Under the pieces are notes generated by a model. The model was not told where the DNA came from and did not search any database. It saw only the letters and a list, made by a program, of their open reading frames with translations. A DNA stretch of 64,000 bases from Mariniblastus sp. (GTDB taxonomy: Bacteria > Planctomycetota > Planctomycetia > Pirellulales > Pirellulaceae): the NCBI GenBank assembly GCA_028823415.1, contig JAPKBL010000019.1, positions 1-64,000 on the forward strand, given 5' to 3'. Shown here one piece after another: positions 29,901-38,020 of this stretch (its first letter is position 1; each line of letters opens with the position of its first letter). Position numbers and translations under genes: made by a program.

Positions 29901-32900
29901 AAGTCCTCAATGACGAGTGAATCACCAGCCGAGAGATATTCCATCTGCTTCGATTGTGAAAAATGCTTGGCTGGGTCCAGTGCTCTCACTAACCGTGCAT
30001 CGCGCGGCGCCAACTCACGAGCAGGAAAGTCTGCGTTCCGCTGGATCGTTTCAAAAGCATTCACTGCAACAAACCGCAGATGCTGATTTGGGCCAAGCTT
30101 ATCACGATCAATCGCAATAACACCATTCTCCGACGGCTTCAAGTTAGCCATTAGAATCGAATCGTTGCCGAGATAGTCAAGGTTTGAAAAGTCAGCGTCA
30201 GTCCCGGATTTCGCACCTTTGCGAGCTGAGCGAGCCCCCGACGCGTCTGCCTCCATTCCAGACTCGTTAAAATCCATGCCCATCCCAGCCACTTGATTAT
30301 TATTGTCTGTACCTTTGACCTCCCATGGATTAAGTATCAAAGATGGTCGATCCAACATATTTCCGGGAAACTTCATCGCGTATTTTCGATCTAGAATGTA
30401 CTGGTATTCATCGCCAATAATTCTCCCCTCCCGATAAACAGACCTGCGATCCGCAAGCTGGCTACCCCATGGCTCTATGTCACCGACTTTTGAAAACTCG
30501 TCAAACGCATTGAACGCGGCATGATAACGATTGGCGAACACGTGAACCCGCGTGTCCTTGTCTGCATTTTCCAGCTGAATCCGAATCTTGTCCTGATTCG
30601 CGCTAATCCTGGAAATCTGCAGGGCAGGGAAGGTACGTGATTCGAGGTGGCGTTTTTTACCAACGATCATATTGCCAGCTTGAGTGCCCTTGGCTACGCG
30701 GATTTTGATCAGTTGAAAATTTTGGGAGGCACGCTGACGCGGATAAGTTAATCGCAAATCATAATCGCCTCGTGGTAAATTAGAAATTTTGATTAGACCG
30801 TTTTCAACCGTCACCAAATCAAAATAATCTTTTACGAAAGAATTACGTCGCGTTTCCATTAGCGAGATAAAATTCCGGTCAGCTTTTAATACGCCGGCAG
30901 GGGCGGGTAAACCGACCTCATCGCCTGCTTGGACATGCATCGTTCGAACGTAAGCCTGGTCTTGAGTTGCAAGCGTCCAGAGTTTTCTTCTATTGCCATT
31001 CCTGTTCTCGACTGCCAGTTCAACAACCTCCGTTAGCGGCCCAAGCCCGACGAGACCATCGGCATCCGATTGAAGATCCGCCACGATCGCATTCTTAAAC
31101 TCGCTTTTCATTATCTTGATACGCACAGGTTGTTGGGGGCGAGGTTCACCATTTTTCCCGAGAACCTCCAAGAAATACCCAGCCTTTGTTGGTAACAAGT
31201 GGATATCCTCAATCGTGTCTGATTTATCGATTTCGTTAAACTGATAGTTCCGGACAGCAGTCATCCGCTGGGTTTTATTCTCACTAACAACTTTTAAATC
31301 TGCCGAAAGCTCAAACGCGACGGAACTCAAACGTGGCGGCACAACGAATTCGCAAATAGTTTCCATTGCCTCACTTAACTTCAGCCCGTTGATCACCTTC
31401 TTGGTCGCAATCCCATCCAGATCTGTTGCTGTGACAACCAACTTTGGCGACTCGAGCATTGCGACCGGAACAGGGTTACCACCCACAATTTTCAGCGAGG
31501 GGCGAATTAAGACCTTGGCTTTATTGCTTCGTGTCAAATTTTCTCTGTCTAAATAAATCGCAGCTTCAAATTGATACTTTTCTTGAATGTGGTTAAAAGG
31601 TCGAAGGGAACTGAATTCTCCTTGAGTCACCACCCCCGTTACGTATCCTGGGCGGGTCGAGAATGGAACGGTGATCTTCCCATTCTCATCGTGTTCATAA
31701 AGTGAGCCAGCCACCCACAAATCAGCGTCTTTAACAACATCCCCCCCCTCATCCATTACCGTGAATTGCTGCCCCAGTGGCGTTACCGATGCAGAGAGAT
31801 GCAAACGTCCCTTGCGAATTAAAGCCCGACTGCTTTTTCCCTGCGCGATAAAATCGACCACATAGACCCCGCGTTTCTGCATTTGCGGAAACTTGAATTC
31901 ATGTCGCTTACGGAGAGCAGGCGGTGATTGATAAGTAAATGTTTCTTCAAAATTTGGAACCAATCCGTCAAGATTAATGTCGGTATCCACTTCCTTCCCG
32001 CGCGTCCGGTAGTAATTGCCCGTATTGATTTCAAAAATTTTAACGATCAAGTTCGGAACGTTTTTTAGATTCAATGATAAGGAAACATCGTCATCGACAG
32101 AAAAGTGAGTTCTATTATCGGCTGCGAACTCAATATCAACGCGGTCGAGAACCTGCTTGTACTGATCTGGCGAAAGCTTGGACGCCCACTGCTCCGAGTC
32201 CCCAATTCCATTAAGAATTTTCACAATGGCAAATTGATGCCCAAGGTAAGTCTCACGTATGTACGGTGTAAATTGGGAAACCCCGTCCGCATTGCGCAGA
32301 AAATGATGCAGGTAATCCTTCACCAAAAGCTGATCGTCGGAGACTGGAGGTAACATGATTCGATCAGAATAATTGGCTTGCAAGTTTGCAATAGACTGGC
32401 TCTTCTTATTTTTCAAAAGAACTGGATTGATATAAACAACGCTTTTTGGAAGCTTGAGGTACTCCACAAACAAATCCAAATCGTAAGCCCCCTGACTTCG
32501 ATCAAGCTCAAGTAACCGATACAACACGCAAGCTTTGAGCGAGTTGAAATTAGCATTAAGGGGCGTTACAAATTTCCGCAGCCGCTCTAAATACTTTCGA
32601 TGCTCGGCCTGATCGGTGGTCCATTCCACATCCTCGGAGGGATAGAGTTTTTTCAAGTAGATGTCGACAAAACGATCCAATGTTTTAGATTTTGGATACT
32701 GCTTTGCAAGTTCATCCATTTGCTCCAGCGTCAACATCTGGTGGATTTTCATCGCGCCAAAGCCCTTGCTATTCCGATCAAGCAGATCCGCAGCAATTAG
32801 CTCGACTAAATTTGGGAAATCCGGATGCTGCAAACGACTCAGCAAATCCCGCCGCTTGGCAGCGTCCAATTGATTGGGAGACAACAACCTTAGACCGCGC

Positions 32901-33397
32901 TCAGTAAAACCGCCAGTTAATTTGGATGATTTCAATGCCTGCTCAATCAACCGATCATTGGAGATTAAATTTTGATCAAACTCAGTCGGCAAATCCCGCT
33001 CTGCTTGAGGAATTTTTTGCCGGTGCGCGAAATAGAGATTCAGTTCTTTGATTAGAAAATCCAGCGTCTCTTGGGGATTGCTGTTGTATCTCAGAAGAGC
33101 CTGACGATTACGAATAACCCGGTAATTTTCTTGCTCTCCAAGACGCTTTTTCCATTTGCCCAGAATCTCGTCAACCTTCTCGTACTGCTCAAGATTTTGA
33201 TAATGAAGCGCGTTGAAATAATAGTAATTACTTGTGCCGGGAACCATTTTCTTAAGGACCGATTCCCGATCCGAAGAAAGCACGAATTCTTCCAGAACAC
33301 CAATTTCTTGCCCGGACAATTGCTTGCCATCTGAAATCTGCAAGAAGCCAAGGATCACGGATAAAATCAACGCGCCATTAGTTAACCATCGCCACAT
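26927..33397 (-). CDS. giant secreted protein with macroglobulin-like domains
   Basis: A 2156-residue exported protein and the largest gene in the window. The start is ATG 33397, since GGGAG lies about 7 bases upstream. Residues 1-25 form a signal peptide. The first 400 or so residues are helical and repeat-like. Beta-rich blocks follow, including a conserved-looking element near residue 520 (RGVYVVDFIAQGKSSRALIRKG), similar to bacterial alpha-2-macroglobulin MG domains. A Gly/Ser/Arg/Lys-rich linker lies at about 1350-1435. The C-terminal third alternates helical repeats and beta domains. I find no thioester motif of the CxEQ type. Function is unknown. It has its own promoter and terminator. 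Confidence 0.85.
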   Translation of the reverse strand: MWRWLTNGALILSVILGFLQISDGKQLSGQEIGVLEEFVLSSDRESVLKKMVPGTSNYYYFNALHYQNLEQYEKVDEILGKWKKRLGEQENYRVIRNRQALLRYNSNPQETLDFLIKELNLYFAHRQKIPQAERDLPTEFDQNLISNDRLIEQALKSSKLTGGFTERGLRLLSPNQLDAAKRRDLLSRLQHPDFPNLVELIAADLLDRNSKGFGAMKIHQMLTLEQMDELAKQYPKSKTLDRFVDIYLKKLYPSEDVEWTTDQAEHRKYLERLRKFVTPLNANFNSLKACVLYRLLELDRSQGAYDLDLFVEYLKLPKSVVYINPVLLKNKKSQSIANLQANYSDRIMLPPVSDDQLLVKDYLHHFLRNADGVSQFTPYIRETYLGHQFAIVKILNGIGDSEQWASKLSPDQYKQVLDRVDIEFAADNRTHFSVDDDVSLSLNLKNVPNLIVKIFEINTGNYYRTRGKEVDTDINLDGLVPNFEETFTYQSPPALRKRHEFKFPQMQKRGVYVVDFIAQGKSSRALIRKGRLHLSASVTPLGQQFTVMDEGGDVVKDADLWVAGSLYEHDENGKITVPFSTRPGYVTGVVTQGEFSSLRPFNHIQEKYQFEAAIYLDRENLTRSNKAKVLIRPSLKIVGGNPVPVAMLESPKLVVTATDLDGIATKKVINGLKLSEAMETICEFVVPPRLSSVAFELSADLKVVSENKTQRMTAVRNYQFNEIDKSDTIEDIHLLPTKAGYFLEVLGKNGEPRPQQPVRIKIMKSEFKNAIVADLQSDADGLVGLGPLTEVVELAVENRNGNRRKLWTLATQDQAYVRTMHVQAGDEVGLPAPAGVLKADRNFISLMETRRNSFVKDYFDLVTVENGLIKISNLPRGDYDLRLTYPRQRASQNFQLIKIRVAKGTQAGNMIVGKKRHLESRTFPALQISRISANQDKIRIQLENADKDTRVHVFANRYHAAFNAFDEFSKVGDIEPWGSQLADRRSVYREGRIIGDEYQYILDRKYAMKFPGNMLDRPSLILNPWEVKGTDNNNQVAGMGMDFNESGMEADASGARSARKGAKSGTDADFSNLDYLGNDSILMANLKPSENGVIAIDRDKLGPNQHLRFVAVNAFETIQRNADFPARELAPRDARLVRALDPAKHFSQSKQMEYLSAGDSLVIEDLVSAKFQQFDDLGDAFQLMLALNPSSSLSKFEFILTWKDKTSAEKRSLYSEFACHELNFFLMKKDYEFFESVVLPFLKNKRDRTFMDRWFLKEDLNRFAQPWEYSRLNAFEKILLSQRLEQRRDEIARNIDETYFLNPTPLSELDRLFDSSIRSRGMDESPKINAAKFGRSRKDEVNNASAPVPQSRGAGAMGGGGFNKSMDGRQRSLLGRTGSEGKMATEAMESINGVLADVADGEVGRGQGFGSRKESKKKQRTSVEKSRQLEEGQVDKLYFANPEKLKEARENLARLYTRVAPTMEWMENNYYQLLPQAQNSALITSNRFWRDYARHRQGAFLSPYFAESSRSFTEMMLALAVLDLPFEEPEQEFEFADNTMTFKAAGPTIVLHQQVKDAIFERGNSTVLVSENFFQKNDRYRYENGVRFDKFVNGDFLAHTLYGSQIVLTNPTSTPMSVELLMQIPSGSMTSSGSRETRTVLMSLEAFSTATFEYAFYFPEEGDFEHYPAHVAAKERVIAVADPVTFKVVDRPAEVDKASWEFVSQDGTNDDVIDFLNRENILRLKLDAIAFRMKDKAFFTRAIETLRSRCAYDNVLWSYAVKHDDPVAINEFLSHAEKLISQCGTYFQSDLLSIDPVERNWYAHKEYSPLVNARAHQLGATRKILNPEFAGQYNRLLDVLSNRRKLTDDDQLVIAYYLLLQDRIEAAMQHFEKVSRANLDSKLQYDYCDAYLDLYRSDPKSAAEKAAVWADHPVPRWANRFKQILAQVDEINGASTKTVDPKDNAGAQTEMAARAASFDFKVESGVAKINFQNLDELTVNLYEMDVELLFSRSPFAQDNLDGFSLIRPNFSQQVALNKETDNAETQIDGVKRMHEFELPAEMQNKNVLVELVGGDQTRSIPYFAHSLDIQVVEKFGQLKVSEASSAKPVAKTYVKVYAKLADGKVVFHKDGYTDLRGRFDYVSQSNTSLDGIVKFSILMMSENQGAVIRQALPPIE

Positions 33398-33481
33398 GCT
33401 GAACTCCCACATTTGGTACTCTTGAATTTGCCAAACTCAGGCCGATTGTCAGGCCATCAAAACATTGCTTGGTATAACGGT

Positions 33482-33511
33482 TTAATACGCACAAAAACTG
33501 TAGATCGTCAA
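33482..33511 (-). promoter_or_regulatory. putative sigma-70 promoter of the giant gene
   Basis: On the minus strand TTGACG (33506-33511) and TATTAA (33482-33487) are separated by 18 bases. Transcription would start near 33475, giving a leader of about 78 nt before ATG 33397. Confidence 0.6.
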
Positions 33512-33671
33512 AAAACGTACATCCTTAAACGACCGATTCAACCTTTGACTCCGAGTTTCACGGATGTATCCCAATTTTGTTAGGATATTTATTGATTTTT
33601 CATCTAAAACCGCTAAATCTCCTTAAAAACCAAAGTAATTCCCCACTATCCACACAGCCAACGAGAACCCT

Positions 33672-34166
33672 ATGCTCCTTCGCAACCTAAACAACACAGA
33701 CGCATCGGCCGCCTCTTGGGAGGATCTTGCCTATGGAGCACCAACAATTATTGGTTTTGCAGAACTGTGCCGGCAGAGAATCTCATCGCCATTGAGTCAC
33801 ATCGCTGCAGAATTCGATCTGAATCATGAGCTTTCAATGGAGGCGAAGACTATCCTTGCCGCCGCTGCGGATCGCGGCACAATCGACATCCGTGCCAACC
33901 GAGATTCATTTAATTCGGCAGAGCGATTCCTAGCAGTATGCGTAGAATATGAATTGGAAAAACGACTACTCTTTCTTCAAAAAGAAAACCCAGAGCAAAC
34001 CGTCAAGTTTCTCGAGGGGTTTCGGCAGCTCTGCCTGCATGGACTGGTACTACACCATCTCCAGCGAGATTTCTCTCTGTCGGCTTCAGGCTTTGTGTTT
34101 GCCGGCTCCCTTAATAAAGATGACTTCGCGGCAAGCCTCAGCTTTGCATCCGAAATTGACCACTGA
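33672..34166 (+). CDS. conserved hypothetical protein
   Basis: A 164-residue soluble protein, predicted mostly helical, with no signal peptide or membrane segment and no catalytic motif I recognise. It has a Leu-rich helix pair near residues 95-140 (LFLQKENPEQTVKFLEGF, then LCLHGLVLHHLQRDF). The stop codon at 34164-34166 lies inside the first copy of a 22-bp tandem repeat, so the C-terminus abuts a region of recent duplication. The next genes on the other side run convergently. Probably a real gene, but its function is unknown. Confidence 0.7.
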   Translation: MLLRNLNNTDASAASWEDLAYGAPTIIGFAELCRQRISSPLSHIAAEFDLNHELSMEAKTILAAAADRGTIDIRANRDSFNSAERFLAVCVEYELEKRLLFLQKENPEQTVKFLEGFRQLCLHGLVLHHLQRDFSLSASGFVFAGSLNKDDFAASLSFASEIDH

Positions 34167-34237
34167 ACCGTTCAATCAAGACTGCTGAACCGTTCAATCA
34201 AGACTGCTGAACCGTTCAATCAAGACTGCTGAACCGT
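34164..34237. repeat. 22-bp tandem repeat, 3.4 copies
   Basis: Three perfect copies lie at 34164-34185, 34186-34207 and 34208-34229, followed by 8 bases of a fourth. Each unit begins TGAACCGTTC. The stop codon of the upstream gene is the first three bases of copy one, so the array sits entirely at and after the gene end. Perfect identity suggests recent expansion. Confidence 0.95.
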
Positions 34238-34249
34238 CAGTTGCAGCGC

Positions 34250-34280
34250 AAAAAAAGCCCGCTGTATCTCGACAGCGGGC
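34250..34280 (-). terminator. terminator of the ribosomal protein/rpoA operon
   Basis: GCCCGCTGT (34257-34265) pairs perfectly with ACAGCGGGC (34272-34280) around a 6-base loop. On the minus strand the stem is followed by a T run (the A run at 34250-34256), so it ends transcription coming from rplQ. Confidence 0.93.
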
Positions 34281-34302
34281 CTTGAGATTACTCTCGCTTA
34301 TT

Positions 34303-35004
34303 TTACTCTTCTTCGCTCGTTGGAGATTCAGCTTCACCGCCCTCATCAACCGCTTCGGTTTCCGCTACGGCAGGCACTTCAGCTTCCGACAGTGTTTCAT
34401 CTTCGCCTTCGTCGACAAATGCCGGTTTCTGACTCACTTGAGAAACGCGATCATGCACGCCCACGAATTCAAGAATCGCTTGGATTCCCGCATCCCCTAG
34501 CCGCGGTTCGGCGAGCCTGAGAATACGCGTGTAGCCGCCTGGGCGATCCACAAAACGATGGGCGACGTCATCAAACAGTATTTCAACTGCTTCTTTGTCA
34601 CGGAGCATTGCAAATACGCGACGCCGAGCGGTAACCGCTGGCCCCTTCGCAGCAACCCATTTTTTCCAGTTTTCACTTTCGCGCCACTGCTTCCAAGCTT
34701 CAGTGTTTCGCTCTGCATCAGTCGCAAATTCTTCGGCTGCCTCTTCGTGAGGAATCGAATTTTTTGCAATAGTAATGCACTTCTCTACAAGCGGTTTGAC
34801 CTCTTTCGCTTTTTGGATCGTCGTTACGACTCGCCCCTTAAAACGCGGAGGATTCACAACCGATTTTCCATCAGCCATGGTCAAACCTTCGTAATACGAC
34901 TCGTCTCGTTCGGTTAAAAACAAGCCAGTCGCGAGGTTTCGCAGCATTGCTTTGCGATGACTGGAAGATCGACCCAATCGTCTTCCTTTTTTCTTATGTC
35001 TCAT
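34303..35004 (-). CDS. rplQ: 50S ribosomal protein L17 with long insertion and acidic tail
   Basis: A 233-residue L17, almost twice the usual length of about 120. The N-terminus MRHKKKGRRLGRSSSHRKAM is canonical, and the family's GGYTRIL segment followed by R-L-G-D-A appears at about residues 155-175. Between them is an insertion of about 35 residues rich in Glu, Lys and Trp (about 85-125). A C-terminal tail of about 45 residues is strongly acidic (EGEDE, then EAEVPAVAETEA). Both are extensions relative to E. coli L17. It is the last gene of the operon and ends just before the terminator. Confidence 0.97.
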   Translation of the reverse strand: MRHKKKGRRLGRSSSHRKAMLRNLATGLFLTERDESYYEGLTMADGKSVVNPPRFKGRVVTTIQKAKEVKPLVEKCITIAKNSIPHEEAAEEFATDAERNTEAWKQWRESENWKKWVAAKGPAVTARRRVFAMLRDKEAVEILFDDVAHRFVDRPGGYTRILRLAEPRLGDAGIQAILEFVGVHDRVSQVSQKPAFVDEGEDETLSEAEVPAVAETEAVDEGGEAESPTSEEE

Positions 35005-35123
35005 TGGTACACCAAAAGTACTGTTATTTAGTTTTTCTATTATTGCTTTTCAGCCAGAAACTACATCTATTCCCCGGCTCCAAACGTAGCTCGTCAAACT
35101 GCGACGAACCCTTCAAATATCGC

Positions 35124-36113
35124 TTATGAAATCTGTGGTGCCGGAGGAACTTTCATTCCTAAATGAAGCCCCAACTCACTCAACAACTGACGGACTTCCA
35201 CCAAAGTTGTTTCACCAAAATTTCGTATTTCCATTAACTGATCTTCGTTTCGTTGCACCAAATCTCGCACGACACCGATGCCGGCGTACTCAAGACAGTT
35301 GCTGGCTCGAACTGAAAATCTCAGCTCTGCAATCGGCATGTTCAATTTTGCTTCCAACGCCGCATCAATGCCACCCTTACTCCGTGGTTGAGAATGCACT
35401 TGAGCACCCAACTCAGAGTATTGAACAAACGGGTTTAGATGCTTACGCGTAATCTTAGCAGCCTCAACAACAGCCATCTCAGGATGAATCGATCCGTTGG
35501 TCCAAACTTCCAATGTCAGTTTGTCGTAGTTAGTTTTTTGACCAACCCGAGTCTCTTCAACATCGTAGCGAACACGAGTCACTGGACTGTAAACCGCGTC
35601 AATTGGAATGATTCCAACTTCGTGATCTCGGCCGCTGTGCTCTGTCGCAGGAATATAACCACGACCGTTCTCAACCACCATTTCCATCATAAACGGAACA
35701 TCATCAGTGAGAGTCACCAAAGTGTGATCGAAGTTAATAATTTCAACGTCACCACCGGTCTGAATATCAGCTCCCGTGATCGGACCAGCCGTGCTCTTTT
35801 CGATCGTGATGACCTTCATCTGATCGGTATGATTCTTGACAATCAACGACTTTACGTTCAGCACGATATCCGTAACGTCCTCGAGAACGCCAGGAATTGA
35901 AGAAAACTCGTGGTTCGCTCCTCGGATCTTCAACTGCGTAATTGCACTGCCTTCGAGACTCGAGAGCAATACGCGGCGAAGACTGTTTCCGATCGTCGTC
36001 CCAAAGCCCCGCTCGAAAGGTTCAGCCATGAACTTTCCGTATGTGTTTGTAAGAGTCTTACGATCGCAATCTACAACGCTTGGTAATTCCAAACCGCGCC
36101 AACGAACGTGCAT
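35124..36113 (-). CDS. rpoA: RNA polymerase alpha subunit
   Basis: A 329-residue RNA polymerase alpha subunit of standard length and two-domain layout. The N-terminal assembly domain includes [29 protein letters not shown], followed by the beta-strand core. The C-terminal domain (about 255-315), which contacts UP elements and activators, shows SVRASNCL, then the helix-hairpin-helix-like segment [17 protein letters not shown] 36113 is supported by GGAG about 7 bases upstream. In most bacteria rpsD precedes rpoA; here the gap to rpsK is 184 bases and holds a tandem duplication instead. Confidence 0.98.
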   Translation of the reverse strand: MHVRWRGLELPSVVDCDRKTLTNTYGKFMAEPFERGFGTTIGNSLRRVLLSSLEGSAITQLKIRGANHEFSSIPGVLEDVTDIVLNVKSLIVKNHTDQMKVITIEKSTAGPITGADIQTGGDVEIINFDHTLVTLTDDVPFMMEMVVENGRGYIPATEHSGRDHEVGIIPIDAVYSPVTRVRYDVEETRVGQKTNYDKLTLEVWTNGSIHPEMAVVEAAKITRKHLNPFVQYSELGAQVHSQPRSKGGIDAALEAKLNMPIAELRFSVRASNCLEYAGIGVVRDLVQRNEDQLMEIRNFGETTLVEVRQLLSELGLHLGMKVPPAPQIS

Positions 36114-36128
36114 TGAGGATCTCCGTTA

Positions 36129-36162
36129 AAGGTCAATCTTGAATCAAGGTCAATCTTGAATC
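36129..36162. repeat. 17-bp tandem duplication upstream of rpoA
   Basis: The unit aaggtcaatcttgaatc occurs twice back to back, at 36129-36145 and 36146-36162. It lies 16 bases upstream of the rpoA start codon on the minus strand, in the intergenic space where rpsD would usually be. Confidence 0.93.
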
Positions 36163-36297
36163 ACTCGCATTCGAGATTGTAATTTTTGTGAATTGAAAAT
36201 TCTGAAAGTTTGTTTACCCAAGCCTCAATGCCCGCCAATCGCGCAACACCCAAGCCCAGGCATTCGTCGGCTATAAACGCCAACGAGATCGGCCAGA

Positions 36298-36678
36298 TTA
36301 TACGCGTCTCTTCTTCCGTGGACGGCAACCGTTGTGAGGAATTGGTGTGCAATCCTCAATCGATTTGATGTTCAGGCCAGCAGCCTGTAGCGATGTGATC
36401 GCACTCTCTCGCCCACTTCCTGGGCCCTTCACACGAACATCGACTTCCTTCACCCCAAATTTCAAGGCTTTGTCAGCAGCCTGCTGAGCAGCACTCTGCC
36501 CAGCAAACGGAGTGCTTTTTCGGCTACCCTTGAAACCACATGTTCCAGCACTGGCCCAACAAAGTGTCTCGCCCTTGGTGTCCGTGATTGTGACGGTGGT
36601 GTTGTTAAATGTCGCTTGAATGTGAGCAATACCGTACGTAACGTTACGGCGAACTCGACGTTTTTTAGTCTTTGCCAC
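36298..36678 (-). CDS. rpsK: 30S ribosomal protein S11
   Basis: A 126-residue S11 of normal length. Characteristic segments are [32 protein letters not shown]-like [22 protein letters not shown], and the basic C-terminus [10 protein letters not shown] that lines the mRNA exit region of the small subunit. Translation starts at GTG 36678 with a GGAGAAAG ribosome site about 10 bases upstream. It lies between rpsM and rpoA in the operon, with 120 bases separating it from rpsM. Confidence 0.98.
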   Translation of the reverse strand: MAKTKKRRVRRNVTYGIAHIQATFNNTTVTITDTKGETLCWASAGTCGFKGSRKSTPFAGQSAAQQAADKALKFGVKEVDVRVKGPGSGRESAITSLQAAGLNIKSIEDCTPIPHNGCRPRKKRRV

Positions 36679-36798
36679 TGCTTGCTTTCTCCGCTTTCCT
36701 GCCGCGTCAGATGACGCGTTTTCTTATATTGAATTGAATAGTTGTGATGAAACCAATGAGCTCGAGGCTACCAATCCCATCAACCGTGCAACCAAGGA

Positions 36799-37182
36799 TT
36801 ACTTGAGATCCTTGACGCCCTTCTTACCCGCAACCGTTTTCTTGGGACCTTTTCTCGTTCGAGCATTCGTCTTGGTGCGTTGCCCACGAACCGGCAATCC
36901 AACTCGATGGCGAATCCCTCGGTAACATCGAATATCACGAAGTCGACCAATGTTTTGCTGAACTAAACGTCGTAACGGTCCCTCAACCGTGTAATCACGC
37001 TCGAGAATTGTTGCAATTCGACCGATCTCTTCGTCGGTTAAATCACGCGCACGTTTATCCTGATCAATTCCCGCTTTGTGACATAAATCACGAGCAGTCT
37101 GATTGCCAACACCGTACAAATAGGTAAGCGAAATAACAGCTTTTCTGTCATTCGGAATGTCAACACCCAACAAACGCGGCAT
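36799..37182 (-). CDS. rpsM: 30S ribosomal protein S13
   Basis: A 127-residue S13, which contacts the head of the small subunit and the 50S bridge. The helix-two-turns-helix region ([20 protein letters not shown]) and the [25 protein letters not shown] block are canonical. The basic C-terminus is [14 protein letters not shown] 37182 has GGAG about 8 bases upstream. The leader between rpmJ and this gene is 270 bases long and structured, which is unusual inside a ribosomal operon. Confidence 0.98.
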   Translation of the reverse strand: MPRLLGVDIPNDRKAVISLTYLYGVGNQTARDLCHKAGIDQDKRARDLTDEEIGRIATILERDYTVEGPLRRLVQQNIGRLRDIRCYRGIRHRVGLPVRGQRTKTNARTRKGPKKTVAGKKGVKDLK

Positions 37183-37338
37183 ACGATTTCTCCAACGGAC
37201 CTGAACGCAGGTCGACTACATAAATGTTCGATTTAATAAATCTTACTGTCTTGTGCTCTCCCAAGTGACCACCACATCTGTATGCAATAACTCACCCTCT
37301 CGACTAGAAGTTCTCTCCTAATCGATCTCTACCTCTTC

Positions 37339-37440
37339 GTTGCCCAACAAAGCGCAACCGAGGCTAAATTTTCAATCCATTGAGTAAGAGTTCCATCCAT
37401 TGGAACCCTTTCTGCTCTTGCAACCAATCGTGTTGGTTGC
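37339..37440 (-). promoter_or_regulatory. structured leader between rpmJ and rpsM
   Basis: Three potential hairpins lie in this intergenic stretch: GTTGCCC/GCGCAAC-type at 37339-37358, GTTCCA/TGGAAC at 37390-37406, and a perfect 8-bp stem GCAACCAA/TTGGTTGC at 37420-37440. None is followed by a T tract on the minus strand. They may be a ribosomal-protein binding site used for autoregulation, or RNA-processing sites. This rests on base pairing only. Confidence 0.45.
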
Positions 37441-37452
37441 GTTGCAAAAAAT

Positions 37453-37566
37453 CTAACCCTGACGCTGCTTATGGCGTGGGTTAGTGCAGATTACGTATAC
37501 TCGGCCTTTACGCCGAACAACCTTACAATTCTCGCAAATTCGCTTCACGCTAGCGCGGACTTTCAT
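37453..37566 (-). CDS. rpmJ: 50S ribosomal protein L36
   Basis: A 37-residue L36, identified by hand because of its size. The start ATG is at 37564-37566 and the stop TAG at 37453-37455. The zinc ribbon has Cys11, Cys14, Cys27 and His32 (CENC, CTNPRH), the family's standard ligand set, and the N-terminus [19 protein letters not shown] is canonical. It is the first gene of the rpmJ-rpsM-rpsK-rpoA-rplQ operon, 43 bases downstream of a promoter. Confidence 0.97.
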   Translation of the reverse strand: MKVRASVKRICENCKVVRRKGRVYVICTNPRHKQRQG

Positions 37567-37608
37567 CGAAGTTCTACTCGCTCTTATTCATCTTGTTTAA
37601 AGCCCACC

Positions 37609-37638
37609 AGTATAGGAATTTAGTGGCAATTTTCACAA
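37609..37638 (-). promoter_or_regulatory. putative promoter of the rpmJ-rplQ operon
   Basis: On the minus strand TTGTGA (37633-37638) and TATACT (37609-37614) are separated by 18 bases. Transcription would begin near 37602, about 35 bases before rpmJ. Confidence 0.6.
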
Positions 37639-37678
37639 GGGCCAATCTGCCCCTAATTCGTTATTTTCCTAGGTCACA

Positions 37679-37846
37679 TCAATTTATCGCCTCGAATGTG
37701 AGTCTAGCTTCAATCGGATCCTGTAAACCAACAACCAATTCAACGCTTTTCCCCGTAAAAATTCGATCCTGACGCCAAAACATCTCCATTCCGACAGTTT
37801 TAGCCTCTTGGACCAGTTTTTGATCTTTTGATTGTTTCGGTGACAA
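37679..37846 (-). CDS. possible 55-residue protein or gene remnant
   Basis: A 55-codon frame from TTG 37846 to TGA 37679, in what is otherwise a 380-base gap. It is open upstream to about 37860 without another start codon. The translation looks like a folded protein end: LVQEAKTVGMEMFWRQDR, then GKSVELVVGLQDPIEARLTF. I do not recognise the family. The ribosome site is weak (GGGA only a few bases before TTG). It may be a real small gene, or the 3' end of a decayed longer gene. The rpmJ promoter lies just downstream. Confidence 0.35.
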   Translation of the reverse strand: MSPKQSKDQKLVQEAKTVGMEMFWRQDRIFTGKSVELVVGLQDPIEARLTFEAIN

Positions 37847-38020
37847 AATATCCCGCTTCGCGACCTAATTCCGATTACCTAGCCCCGTGCTCGCCCAGAA
37901 AACAGCCCATTTCCCCATTTCCCACCAATCCACCAATCCACCAAACAGCTTGCCAACTTCCCACAACGAGAGAAACCCAATCTTAATACCCCAACATGGC
38001 CTCGGATCTCTCGCCAGCCC

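Noticed and set aside
36161-36352. 63-codon frame between rpsK and rpoA that could be rpsD
   Set aside because: Too short, no S4 motif, and it overlaps rpsK.
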